The notes: a model not told the origin generated them from the sequence alone. DNA of 16,283 nt from an uncultured Succinatimonas sp. (GCA_937896115.1 CALBLB010000085.1:1-16283), one strand, 5' to 3'; counted from the stretch's first letter, positions 1 through 7,349 are shown. Numbers and translations are program-made.

Positions 1-807
1 TACGGAGTACCGGGTTCTCTTTCCAATCAACCTCCTGCCAATGCCTCCATTCCCCAGCAATTGCGTAACGGAACAGGCGGAAGTACTGAAGAGCAGACAA
101 AAGATAATCGCAAAGAAAGTCGTGAGGCCGTGCGTAATTATGAAGTAGATACTACGGTGCGCCATACGGTAAGGCCGACTAACTCCGTCCAGCGGCTTAC
201 CGTATCAGTGGCGGTAGATTATGTACGCAAGGTCAACGAAGACGGACTGGTAAGTTATGAACCGCGTCCTGATGCGGATCTTTTGAAAATTGCAGATTTG
301 GTACGCGGCGGTTTGGGCTTAAATGAAAACCGCGGCGATTTTGTCAAAGTAGAAACTGTGTGTTTCCCGCATGCAGATGCCGTTCCGGTGTTGCCTTGGT
401 ATAAACAGGACTATTTTTTCCGTCTGTTGAGGGTAGGCGGAGCCGTACTGGTCATTATCTTCCTGGTACTGTTTGTGATCCGTCCCATGCTGGTCAAACT
501 TTTGCGTCGTGAAGAGCAGGAACTTATCGATGCCGAAGCCGACAGAGTTCAGGAACTGGATGACAGTTCGGCACTTGAAGGCAAAGATGATCTCGATTTG
601 ATCACCAAAGACAAGGAACTTGCAGATCAGCTTTATTCCATCAATGACGGCGGCGGGATCGAGTTGCCGAACTTAAAACGCGAACCGGATCTTTTAAAGG
701 CAGTGAGAACTTTGGTATCCAATGAGCCTGATCTGGCGGCAGAAGTTTTGATGGAATGGTTAGAAGGTGAGAACGGTAAAGATAAGGCAGGACAATCTAA
801 TAAGTAG
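1..807 (+). CDS. fliF: Flagellar MS-ring protein FliF, C-terminal part (5' truncated by window edge)
   Basis: FliF forms the inner-membrane MS ring, the base on which the rotor and export gate are built. The reading frame is open from base 1, so the 268 visible residues are the C-terminal half of a protein usually about 550-580 aa. The first visible residues, GVPGSLSNQPP, and the later stretch NYEVDTTVRHT are typical of the periplasmic RBM3/collar region. A transmembrane helix lies at about 424-480, followed by an acidic cytoplasmic tail. The tail ends in a conserved FliG-binding segment (about 661-759: LPNLKREPDLLKAVRTLV..., with AAEVLMEWL). A stop at 805-807 is followed 17 nt later by fliG. 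A TTG at 61 could be mistaken for a start but lies inside the conserved protein. Identification is secure; only the missing 5' part is unknown. Confidence 0.97.
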   Translation, partial: YGVPGSLSNQPPANASIPQQLRNGTGGSTEEQTKDNRKESREAVRNYEVDTTVRHTVRPTNSVQRLTVSVAVDYVRKVNEDGLVSYEPRPDADLLKIADLVRGGLGLNENRGDFVKVETVCFPHADAVPVLPWYKQDYFFRLLRVGGAVLVIIFLVLFVIRPMLVKLLRREEQELIDAEADRVQELDDSSALEGKDDLDLITKDKELADQLYSINDGGGIELPNLKREPDLLKAVRTLVSNEPDLAAEVLMEWLEGENGKDKAGQSNK

Positions 808-824
808 TTTTAGGCAGGTTTTAA

Positions 825-1946
825 ATGGCAGACAATCTTCCGGCACAACTTGGTAATGCGCCTGCAGGCGAAAAAAATAATAACAGCAAGCTGCCTGCTT
901 TAAATTCCGGGATCCTTGAATTCAGTGATGATGAAAGAGCTGCTTTGCAGGGAATGACCGGATTGCAAAAGGCGGTTTTGCTTATGCTTTCTCTTTCTGA
1001 GGAGGATGCCGCTTCAATTTTTAAGAAGCTTCAGCCAAAGCAGGTACAAAAACTCGGCATGAGCATGAGCCAGGCAGGACATTTTTCACAAGATCAGGTA
1101 AATGCCGTACACAAGGCGTTCTTACTGGATATTACCAAGCGCTCCAATCTCGGACTTGGGAATTCGGATTTCGTCCGTAATGCTTTAATTGCCGCCTTGG
1201 GAGAGGATAAAGCCAATAATCTTGTGGAGCAAATCAATCTTGGTACCGGATCGCGCGGTTTGGATTCTTTAAAATGGATGGATGCAAGGCAGGTTGCCAG
1301 CATCATTCAAAATGAGCACCCGCAGATCCAGACTATCGTACTCTCATATCTTGAGCCGGAACAAAGTGCGCAGATCCTGGCGCAATTCCCAGAGCCCGTA
1401 AGATTGGATCTTATTATGCGTATAGCCACCTTGGAAGAAGTGCAACCGGCGGCTTTGCAGGAATTAAATGAGATCATGGAAAAACAATTTGCAGGATCTG
1501 CAGGTTCTCAGTCTGCCAAGATCGGCGGTCTGAAATCTGCTGCGGATATCATGAACTTCCTCGATTCTTCGACGGAAACTCAGCTTATGAATGCCATCAG
1601 ATCCCAAGACAAAGAGATCAGTACTCAAATCGAGGATCTCATGTTCGTCTTCGAGAATTTAAGCGACGTGGACGATCGATCCATTCAGACTCTCCTTCGC
1701 GATGTGCCGACGGATGTTTTGCAAAAAGCTCTCAAGGGAGCGGACGATTCTCTCAAAGAGAAATTTTTCAAAAATATGTCGTCTCGTGCTGCGGATGCTA
1801 TGCGTGAAGATCTGGCTGCAATGGGACCTACCAAGATTGCCGATGTCGAGAGTGCTCAAAAGGATATTCTCAATATCGCAAGAAAATTGGCAGATTCAGG
1901 CTCTATCATGTTAAGCCGCGGTTCAGGCGGAAACGACTTTATTTGA
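825..1946 (+). CDS. fliG: Flagellar motor switch protein FliG
   Basis: FliG is the C-ring subunit that binds FliF and takes torque from the stator. All three domains are visible. The N-terminal domain begins near residue 44 (MTGLQKAVLLMLSL), the middle domain carries the EHPQ motif at residues 164-167, and the C-terminal domain carries MFVFENL (273-279) and the charged torque helix. Aligning by eye to E. coli FliG, K304, R321, E328, D329 and K337 occupy the positions of K264, R281, D288, D289 and R297, so charge is kept at every position. The constant offset of 40 shows an extra N-terminal stretch rich in Asn, Ala and Pro before the FliF-binding fold (373 aa against about 331 aa). The ribosome site before the ATG is weak (AGGCAGG). 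A 109-nt gap follows. Confidence 0.97.
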   Translation: MADNLPAQLGNAPAGEKNNNSKLPALNSGILEFSDDERAALQGMTGLQKAVLLMLSLSEEDAASIFKKLQPKQVQKLGMSMSQAGHFSQDQVNAVHKAFLLDITKRSNLGLGNSDFVRNALIAALGEDKANNLVEQINLGTGSRGLDSLKWMDARQVASIIQNEHPQIQTIVLSYLEPEQSAQILAQFPEPVRLDLIMRIATLEEVQPAALQELNEIMEKQFAGSAGSQSAKIGGLKSAADIMNFLDSSTETQLMNAIRSQDKEISTQIEDLMFVFENLSDVDDRSIQTLLRDVPTDVLQKALKGADDSLKEKFFKNMSSRAADAMREDLAAMGPTKIADVESAQKDILNIARKLADSGSIMLSRGSGGNDFI

Positions 1947-2027
1947 CATTAAAACAGCGATTTTTCTTTTGGTATTTGTCAAAAGGTGATTTTTGAGATA
2001 CTGAAGACGTTCTTTGATTTAATGTCA
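1944..2027 (+). repeat. Long-range inverted repeat in the fliG-fliH gap
   Basis: TGACATTAAA (1944-1953, beginning at the fliG stop codon) and TTTAATGTCA (2018-2027) are perfect 10-bp inverted copies separated by 64 nt. Inside them is a second inverted repeat, CTTTTG (1966-1971) and CAAAAG (1980-1985), with an 8-nt loop. The full 109-nt gap has no gene. In RNA the two repeats could nest into one structure ending about 28 nt before fliH. The stems are AT-rich and no clean U-run follows, so it does not look like a rho-independent terminator. The function is unknown; it could affect mRNA stability or the relative output of fliG and fliH, or be chance in AT-rich DNA. Confidence 0.45.
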
Positions 2028-2055
2028 TGAAGAAATCTATTGAATACATTTAGAC

Positions 2056-3096
2056 ATGGCACAAAAAGTTCACATCATCAATTCAGACGACGTGGTAAGT
2101 AACGAACCTGATCATACCGACGCCCGCTACGACAGAAAAATCAGCACGCTTGTGGATGCGTCAAAGGTAGCAGAATGGACGGTCAAAGAATGGCCTATGC
2201 TCGATGAGGGAGATGAGGAGAGTACCAACGCGTTGGGATATCCTTCTGATTTTTTCTCAAGACAGCGTAAGCAACGTCAAGAGCAACAACAAGCGGAGCT
2301 TGAAGCTCAAAGCGTGAAAAAGCAGGAAATTGTCGATGAGCCCCCTGCCAAAGAAGAAGATGAGCAGGCTGTCACTGCAGCTATGCTTGATGAATTAAGA
2401 CAGGCAGCTGAGAATGAAGGGCGAGAAAGCGGTTATAAAGCGGGACATGATGAGGGATATGCCAAAGGTCGAGAAGAAGGACATGATGAAGGTTTCAAAT
2501 CAGGTTTTGACGAAGGGCATGCCAAAGGCTTAGAGCAGGGATTAAACGAAGGCAAGGAGAAAGGTTATTCAGAAGGGCGGACTCAGGGCTTAAAAGAAGG
2601 TGAAGACTTAATCAATGAGCAGATATCAAGATTCCGTTCTTTGGCAGATGCGCTTGCAGATCCTTTGCGTGAGGTCGATGAAGAGGTCGCATCAGAGTTA
2701 GTAAAACTTGCAGGACAGCTCTTTGCCGTCCTTGCAGGGCGTGAACTTAAAAGTGATCCTGAATTTTTAAAAAATACCATACTAAAAGCCGTGTCATTGT
2801 TACCTGAGAACGAGCACGCCGCGGTGAGTATAAGTATGAATCCTGACGATCTTGCTTTGTGTGAGGCAACTTTAGGTCGTGAATATATGCAGAGGCAGCA
2901 TTGGAATTTAAAGGCTGATGAGTCGCTTGGTTCAGGCGATGTGATCGTAGGAGACGGAAACTCCGAGATCCAATGGAAGATGCAGGACAGGGTAAAAGCT
3001 TTGATAGAGGATCTTATGGACGGATCTTTTCAGGCTCAATCAAATCGACAAATTTCTGATCAAAAAGATTTAAAAACAGAGGAGAATAACGTTTGA
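2056..3096 (+). CDS. fliH: Flagellar export-complex protein FliH (ATPase negative regulator)
   Basis: FliH dimers bind the N-terminus of the FliI ATPase and tether it to the C-ring. The 346-aa protein has three parts. An acidic N-terminal third contains short Trp-bearing segments (EWTVKEWPMLDE). A glycine-repeat helix follows, and then a C-terminal V-type-ATPase-E-like domain that contacts FliI (from about residue 190). The repeat is unusually long and regular: glycine falls at every fourth residue from G122 to G182, 16 glycines in a row (nt 2419-2601). FliH is about 228 aa in E. coli, so this copy is long because of both the N-terminal region and the repeat. No good ribosome-binding site precedes the ATG; the upstream inverted repeat may matter. 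The stop overlaps the fliI start. Confidence 0.95.
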   Translation: MAQKVHIINSDDVVSNEPDHTDARYDRKISTLVDASKVAEWTVKEWPMLDEGDEESTNALGYPSDFFSRQRKQRQEQQQAELEAQSVKKQEIVDEPPAKEEDEQAVTAAMLDELRQAAENEGRESGYKAGHDEGYAKGREEGHDEGFKSGFDEGHAKGLEQGLNEGKEKGYSEGRTQGLKEGEDLINEQISRFRSLADALADPLREVDEEVASELVKLAGQLFAVLAGRELKSDPEFLKNTILKAVSLLPENEHAAVSISMNPDDLALCEATLGREYMQRQHWNLKADESLGSGDVIVGDGNSEIQWKMQDRVKALIEDLMDGSFQAQSNRQISDQKDLKTEENNV

Positions 3097-4523
3097 ATTC
3101 TCTGCTGAATCGTCTTAAAAAAATAACCCTTCCTACAAAAGAAGTATTGCCGCCTCTTTGCGGAAGATTGAGCAGGGTAGTGGGGCTTACTCTTGAATGT
3201 ACCGGTATAAAGGTTCCTATAGGTACGCGTTGTCGCATTGAAACCGGCAGCGGTCCCATGTTTGCCGAGGCTGTGGGCTTTTCCGGCAAAACAACTTATC
3301 TTATGCCCGCAGAGGAAATAAGCGGAGTTGAAAACGGAGATCTGGTGGTGCCCTTGGGGGATAGGGATGAGATCCCGTACAGTGATGCTCTCTTAGGAAG
3401 GGTACTTGACGGTGCCGGACATCCTATTGACGGTTTGGGACCTTTGATACGTAAGGGCAGCAGTCGCAGAATTTTAAGACGTGTAAATCCCATGGACAGG
3501 CGTCCTATACGTGAACCTATGGATGTAGGCGTACGTTGTATCAACGCGCTTTTTACGGTAGGACAAGGGCAGCGCATGGGATTATTTGCAGGATCCGGCG
3601 TGGGTAAATCCGTACTTTTGGGAATGATGACCAGAGGCAGTTCTGCCGATGTGGCGGTCGTCGGACTTGTAGGAGAACGCGGTCGCGAGGTTAAAGAATT
3701 TATCGACGAAATTTTAGGTGAAGAAGGACGCAGGCGCAGTGTGGTGGTGGCAGCTCCTGCCGATGCTTCGCCGCTAATGCGTCTTAAAGGCTGTGAAACT
3801 TCTTTGTCAATTGCCGAATATTTTCGCGATCAGGGAAAAAATGTCCTGCTGCTTATAGATTCTCTTACTCGCTATGCTATGGCTCAGCGTGAAATTGCAT
3901 TGGCAGTGGGAGAGCCTCCTGCAACTAAGGGATATCCGCCTTCGGTGTTTGCAAAACTTCCGGCGCTAGTTGAAAGAGCCGGTCAGGGAAACGGTAAGCA
4001 GGGTTCCATTACGGCATTTTTTACCGTACTTACAGAAGGTGATGATTTGCAAGATCCCATTGCAGATTCGGCTCGTGCGATTTTAGACGGTCACATCGTT
4101 TTATCAAGAGCCTTGGCAGATGCTGGGCATTATCCAGCCATTGATGTGGAAAAATCTATCTCCAGAGTTATGCCTGCAGTGGTTACTCAGGAGCATTTGG
4201 TGATGGCGCGTACCATAAGGCAGTGTACGGCAACCTACAATGAAAGCCGCGAACTTATTCAGATCGGCGCTTATCGTCAGGGCTCTGATCCCAGAGTTGA
4301 TCAGGCCGTAATGATCCATCCTTATATCGACGAATTTACCCAGCAAGATTTTAGGGCGGTGATCCCTTATGCACAAAGCGTAGAGGACATGAAAAAAATT
4401 GCCATGATTTTAATCGGCGATGCACAGAAACGTACGGAGCAATTGCAAAGACAGCAGCCACAGGTGCCGAAGACCAATGCTGTACAAAATAATGCCTTTA
4501 CCCGCAGCGATCGTCAGGGATGA
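3093..4523 (+). CDS. fliI: Flagellum-specific export ATPase FliI
   Basis: FliI is the hexameric F1-beta-like ATPase that unloads chaperone-substrate complexes at the flagellar type III export gate. At 476 aa it has the family's normal length. The Walker A motif is AGSGVGKS at residues 166-173 with K172. The GERGRE motif gives the catalytic glutamate E195, in the same spacing from the Walker lysine as Salmonella K188/E211. Walker B ends in D256 (LLLIDSLTRYAMAQREIA). The start is TTG, overlapping the fliH stop as TTGA, with a strong AGAGGAG at 3078-3084 about 8 nt upstream. This indicates translational coupling of FliH and its partner FliI. fliJ begins 6 nt after the stop. Confidence 0.98.
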   Translation: MNSLLNRLKKITLPTKEVLPPLCGRLSRVVGLTLECTGIKVPIGTRCRIETGSGPMFAEAVGFSGKTTYLMPAEEISGVENGDLVVPLGDRDEIPYSDALLGRVLDGAGHPIDGLGPLIRKGSSRRILRRVNPMDRRPIREPMDVGVRCINALFTVGQGQRMGLFAGSGVGKSVLLGMMTRGSSADVAVVGLVGERGREVKEFIDEILGEEGRRRSVVVAAPADASPLMRLKGCETSLSIAEYFRDQGKNVLLLIDSLTRYAMAQREIALAVGEPPATKGYPPSVFAKLPALVERAGQGNGKQGSITAFFTVLTEGDDLQDPIADSARAILDGHIVLSRALADAGHYPAIDVEKSISRVMPAVVTQEHLVMARTIRQCTATYNESRELIQIGAYRQGSDPRVDQAVMIHPYIDEFTQQDFRAVIPYAQSVEDMKKIAMILIGDAQKRTEQLQRQQPQVPKTNAVQNNAFTRSDRQG

Positions 4524-4529
4524 CAGTAA

Positions 4530-4991
4530 ATGGCAGATGATCGTGCTTTGACCAAAGTTCTTGAGCTTAGAAAAAAGCATGAGGATGATGAGAGGGGAAA
4601 GTGGGCTGAAAGTCTTAAGCAAATCGAAGCGTTTGAAGCGCAACTTAACAGACTTGATGCTTTTAAAAAGCTATATCTTAAAGAGCTTGCAGGACAGCAG
4701 GGAAAAGATTTATCGGTACAGCATTATCTGGCTTATCAGGGCTTCATCGATCGTTTGGATACGACTTACGAACGTCAGCAAAAAGTGCTGGAAGATTTAA
4801 AACAACGCTCTGAGATCTTAAGGCAGAATTACCTTACAGCAAGGCAGGACAGACGCATCATAGAAAGTCTGCTTGAAAGGCATCGTTTGGCGGCGATAAA
4901 AGCACAGAATAAGGCAGAAGCCAGGATGAATGACGAATTTGTAACCGCACGTCAGGCCAGATTGCTTATTGAACAAAATAAACAATCATAG
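4530..4991 (+). CDS. fliJ: Flagellar export chaperone-escort protein FliJ
   Basis: FliJ is the coiled-coil stalk that sits in the centre of the FliI ring, resembles F1 gamma, and contacts FlhA and export chaperones. The 153-aa protein is close to the usual 140-150 aa and is almost entirely charged heptad-like helix, rich in Lys, Glu, Gln and Arg, with no membrane segment. Its position 6 nt after fliI is the classical one. It is probably the last gene of a fliE/F-fliJ transcript, because a promoter signal and a 155-nt gap separate it from fliK. Sequence identity alone is weak in this family; order, size and composition make the call firm. Confidence 0.93.
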   Translation: MADDRALTKVLELRKKHEDDERGKWAESLKQIEAFEAQLNRLDAFKKLYLKELAGQQGKDLSVQHYLAYQGFIDRLDTTYERQQKVLEDLKQRSEILRQNYLTARQDRRIIESLLERHRLAAIKAQNKAEARMNDEFVTARQARLLIEQNKQS

Positions 4992-5020
4992 TTTTATGAT
5001 CTTGAGGTTAAGGAGTTTTG

Positions 5021-5047
5021 ATGGTCAAGAACTTTTGGAGATCTTAA
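5021..5047 (+). CDS. Possible 8-codon mini-ORF between fliJ and the fliK promoter
   Basis: An ATG at 5021 lies 5 nt after a perfect AAGGAG (5010-5015), one of the best ribosome sites in the window. It opens an 8-codon frame (MVKNFWRS) ending in TAA at 5045-5047. It starts 30 nt after the fliJ stop and ends just before the sigma-54-like element at 5052, so it could only be read from upstream transcription. The Shine-Dalgarno bases can pair with downstream bases (TTAAG 5008-5012 with CTTAA 5043-5047). There is no homology to offer at this length. It could be a real micro-peptide, a decoy ribosome site, or chance. Confidence 0.2.
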   Translation: MVKNFWRS

Positions 5048-5051
5048 TAGT

Positions 5052-5067
5052 TGGCAAGATAATTGCT
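5052..5067 (+). promoter_or_regulatory. Sigma-54 (RpoN) -24/-12 promoter upstream of fliK
   Basis: TGGCAAGATAATTGCT matches the sigma-54 consensus TGGCAC-N5-TTGCW at all but one core position (C to A). GG (5053-5054) and GC (5065-5066) have exactly the required spacing. It sits in the non-coding fliJ-fliK gap in the right orientation. The predicted transcription start is about 5078, giving a leader of about 69 nt before the fliK ATG. In polar-flagellated gammaproteobacteria such as Vibrio and Pseudomonas, mid-hierarchy flagellar operons are RpoN-dependent and need an activator of the FlrA/FleQ or FlrC/FleR type. The promoter call is therefore sequence-based and also fits known biology, but rpoN and an activator are not visible here. 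Confidence 0.75.
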
Positions 5068-5080
5068 TAAGTTTTCGTTA

Positions 5081-5130
5081 TCAAGGATAGATACTTTTTT
5101 TTTAAAGCGGTATCTATCAAAAGAACTTGA
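5081..5130 (+). promoter_or_regulatory. Dyad/hairpin in the fliK leader
   Basis: GATAGATAC (5086-5094) and GTATCTATC (5110-5118) are perfect 9-bp inverted copies around a 15-nt loop that begins with nine T's. The flanks TCAAG (5081-5085) and CTTGA (5126-5130) extend the pairing to 14 bp with a 7-nt one-sided bulge. It starts about 3 nt after the predicted sigma-54 start site and ends 5 nt before the fliK Shine-Dalgarno (GGAG, 5136-5139). It could be a 5'-end RNA hairpin affecting stability or translation. It could also be a dyad DNA site for an RpoN activator bound downstream of the promoter, as FlrC does in Vibrio. The sequence alone does not decide. Confidence 0.6.
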
Positions 5131-5146
5131 AAATCGGAGCGTTACC

Positions 5147-6691
5147 ATGCAGACCATTACAACGACAACAAATACCGGTACGGAAAATTATGCCGCAGGC
5201 GGCAGAAAAAACAGTTCGACTTTAGGCGCTGATTTTGCTGCCATGCTAAACGGTGTGGGTGATGTACAAAGTGGGATGCAGGGAATAAACGGCATTTTCA
5301 GTGCCATGAAAGATCTTCAGAATTCAAGACAAGGATCAGCAAGAACATCATCATCGCAAAAAAGCAGCAATTCAAATAAACTGGCTGTGAATGGTCAGGA
5401 TAAAAAAAATTCTTTTTCTCAAAGTTTGGATGCCAATAAGGTATCCGGTAAAAAAGTAGTTGAAAAAACTGCCTCATCTTATGATGAAGATAAAGATGTT
5501 TCGGCTAAAAAGACGCAAAACAGCACTGATGAAGCGGTTACTGCGTGGATGACTTCACTGTTTGGAAATGACGAACAGGAAGTAAATAACATTAAAAGCG
5601 AGCAACTGAAAAACGGGCAATCGTCGGATCTTAAAAATGTTGCCAATACATTCTTGAAACAGCCGAATTCAAGTATTAACGCAAACAAAGCTCTTATCCA
5701 AAACGAAAGTTTGGCAAATCTTAATCAGGAGCAGGTAGTTTTGGACAAAGAGCAAAGTTCCATGGCCATGCTTATGGCTCAGACAAACGTTAAAAACGTT
5801 AACGTAATGCAGTCTTCTGAAGCACAGAATTCGCAATTGCTTGCCGCCAATGCAGATGATCTTAGCTTTATAGACGATTCATTGCAGATAGCTGCCAAAT
5901 TCGGCACTCAGGATGAGGCTAGCTCTTTTGGTGGGCAGGAAGATTTTTCCGGTAATAATCAGGATGCACAGCAACAATCAGTCAATGCGGCTTTGGCAAC
6001 TTTGAGACAAACTCTTTCAAAAAATCAGACTCAGTTGTCAGCTTGCAATGACGAAATATCTTCCAATCAGACGGTAGCAGATCCCAAGAACTTAGCTTCG
6101 GCAGAGAAAATTTCTGCCAATGCTTCGGTGGACGGATTTTCCGAGGATTTAAGCGGGGCAGCACAAGGGGTATCTGATGCCCGTAGAGTGCAGAAGGAAA
6201 ACATACAAACTTCTTTAAGACAAGACATGCTCACTTTGTCCAATGATGCTAAGAAAAATGCAGAAGAAATTTCAAAAGCAGTAATGAGCATGGCTGCAAA
6301 GAACATGAAACGTTTTACTTTTGAGCTGAATCCTCACGGGCTTGGCCGCATGGAGATTTCCGTAGATGCTGACGAAAGTTCTCAACCTGTGGCCGTTACC
6401 GTAGCTGCGGAAGAACAGACGACCCGCAGAATGCTTCAGGATAGTTTGGGATCATTAAAACAGGTACTAGCTGATCAAGGCGTAGATGCAGATACCTTTA
6501 TGGGCGATTTTGCAGGATCTTCAGGCAATGAGAGCGGCAGTTTTTCAGGATCCGGGAGTTTTTCCGGTCAAGATAGTCAGCAACAGTCAGAAACCTTGTT
6601 TGCCGGCAACTCGTCAGATATTTCTTCTGATTTAAATAAAAAAGAGGAAAACTTACAAAACGACGATGACGGACTTAATCTTTTTGCCTAA
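5147..6691 (+). CDS. fliK: Flagellar hook-length control protein FliK
   Basis: FliK is an exported molecular ruler that measures hook length and switches the export gate to filament substrates through its C-terminal domain. The 514-aa product has a long low-complexity Ser/Asn/Gln/Lys-rich N-terminal ruler. Near residues 390-465 it has the conserved hook-length domain with the LNPHGLGRMEI signature (394-404) and the usual helix after it (EEQTTRRMLQDSLGSLKQVL). A Gly/Ser-rich then acidic tail of about 50 residues follows, including near-repeats of SGSFSG. The start at 5147 is chosen because GGAG lies 7 nt upstream and the N-terminus then looks like FliK. An in-frame TTG at 5063 would place the start inside the promoter and hairpin. 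The ruler part is poorly conserved; the C-terminal domain and synteny carry the call. Confidence 0.93.
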   Translation: MQTITTTTNTGTENYAAGGRKNSSTLGADFAAMLNGVGDVQSGMQGINGIFSAMKDLQNSRQGSARTSSSQKSSNSNKLAVNGQDKKNSFSQSLDANKVSGKKVVEKTASSYDEDKDVSAKKTQNSTDEAVTAWMTSLFGNDEQEVNNIKSEQLKNGQSSDLKNVANTFLKQPNSSINANKALIQNESLANLNQEQVVLDKEQSSMAMLMAQTNVKNVNVMQSSEAQNSQLLAANADDLSFIDDSLQIAAKFGTQDEASSFGGQEDFSGNNQDAQQQSVNAALATLRQTLSKNQTQLSACNDEISSNQTVADPKNLASAEKISANASVDGFSEDLSGAAQGVSDARRVQKENIQTSLRQDMLTLSNDAKKNAEEISKAVMSMAAKNMKRFTFELNPHGLGRMEISVDADESSQPVAVTVAAEEQTTRRMLQDSLGSLKQVLADQGVDADTFMGDFAGSSGNESGSFSGSGSFSGQDSQQQSETLFAGNSSDISSDLNKKEENLQNDDDGLNLFA

Positions 6692-6788
6692 AGACAGTCA
6701 TGGAATGTCTGATATCACCGTATTAACGAATATTTACCAAGAAGTCCTTGGCTTTGGGCTAAAATGTCAAAAGCTTTGGAGATAGAAC

Positions 6789-7340
6789 ATGGCAAAAAGT
6801 GCTGAAAAAAAATCTGGTGAAGACGACGAGATCAAAGTACCGCGTCGCAGTAAGAAATTATTGCTATTGATCGCAGTATTTTTGCTGATGATTTTGGGCG
6901 CGGGCGGTTATACGGGAGCTGCTTATTATTTCAATTGGCCTCCTTTTGAACCGCCTGAACCTTCGGTTGAGGATTTGGCTGCGCAAAAAGCGGCTCAGGA
7001 AGCCAAAGAAGCCGAGATGAACCGTGAATTGTATGTAAAATTCAATGCGCCTTTTGCGTTTAATTTAATGTATTCAGGTCGCCCGCATTCGGCTTCTGCT
7101 GATCTGGTACTGGTGGTATCCGGAACAAAGAACGAAGAACTTGCAAAAAAACATTTAGATTTGCTTTCAAGTACCGCTCTTACCGTTTTGTCGGAACAAA
7201 GCTATGAAGAACTTTTGTCTCCGTCAGGTCGTGAGCGTCTGCGCATGAAATTATTGGATGCGCTTCGTAGCAAAATGACTGAAATTGCCAAGACCCCGGT
7301 GGTGGACCAAGTGCTTTATTCCGATTTTGTAATGCAATAA
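6789..7340 (+). CDS. fliL: Flagellar basal-body-associated protein FliL
   Basis: FliL is a single-pass inner-membrane protein whose periplasmic domain rings the MotA/B stator and stabilises torque output. The 183-aa product has a short Lys-rich cytoplasmic N-terminus and one transmembrane helix at about residues 24-47. A Pro-rich linker follows (NWPPFEPPEP), then a periplasmic domain ending in VVDQVLYSDFVMQ, which resembles the conserved FliL C-terminus. GGAG at 6778-6781 lies 7 nt before the ATG. The 97-nt gap before it contains only a 5-bp inverted repeat (CCAAG 6737-6741, CTTGG 6747-6751) and no promoter I can support, so it probably belongs to the fliK transcript. Confidence 0.93.
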   Translation: MAKSAEKKSGEDDEIKVPRRSKKLLLLIAVFLLMILGAGGYTGAAYYFNWPPFEPPEPSVEDLAAQKAAQEAKEAEMNRELYVKFNAPFAFNLMYSGRPHSASADLVLVVSGTKNEELAKKHLDLLSSTALTVLSEQSYEELLSPSGRERLRMKLLDALRSKMTEIAKTPVVDQVLYSDFVMQ

Positions 7341-7349
7341 GGTGCGCGG

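Noticed and set aside
2642..2658. A second sigma-54-like pair, TGGCA...TTGCA, inside fliH
   Set aside because: The GG-to-GC spacing is one base too long (13 instead of 12) and it lies within conserved coding sequence, far from any gene start.
5063..5146. N-terminal extension of FliK from an in-frame TTG
   Set aside because: The extension would span the predicted promoter and hairpin, has no ribosome site, and its sequence is not FliK-like; the ATG at 5147 has GGAG upstream.
6737..6751. CCAAG/CTTGG hairpin between fliK and fliL as a terminator
   Set aside because: The 5-bp stem with no following U-run is too weak, and no promoter is evident before fliL, so read-through is expected.
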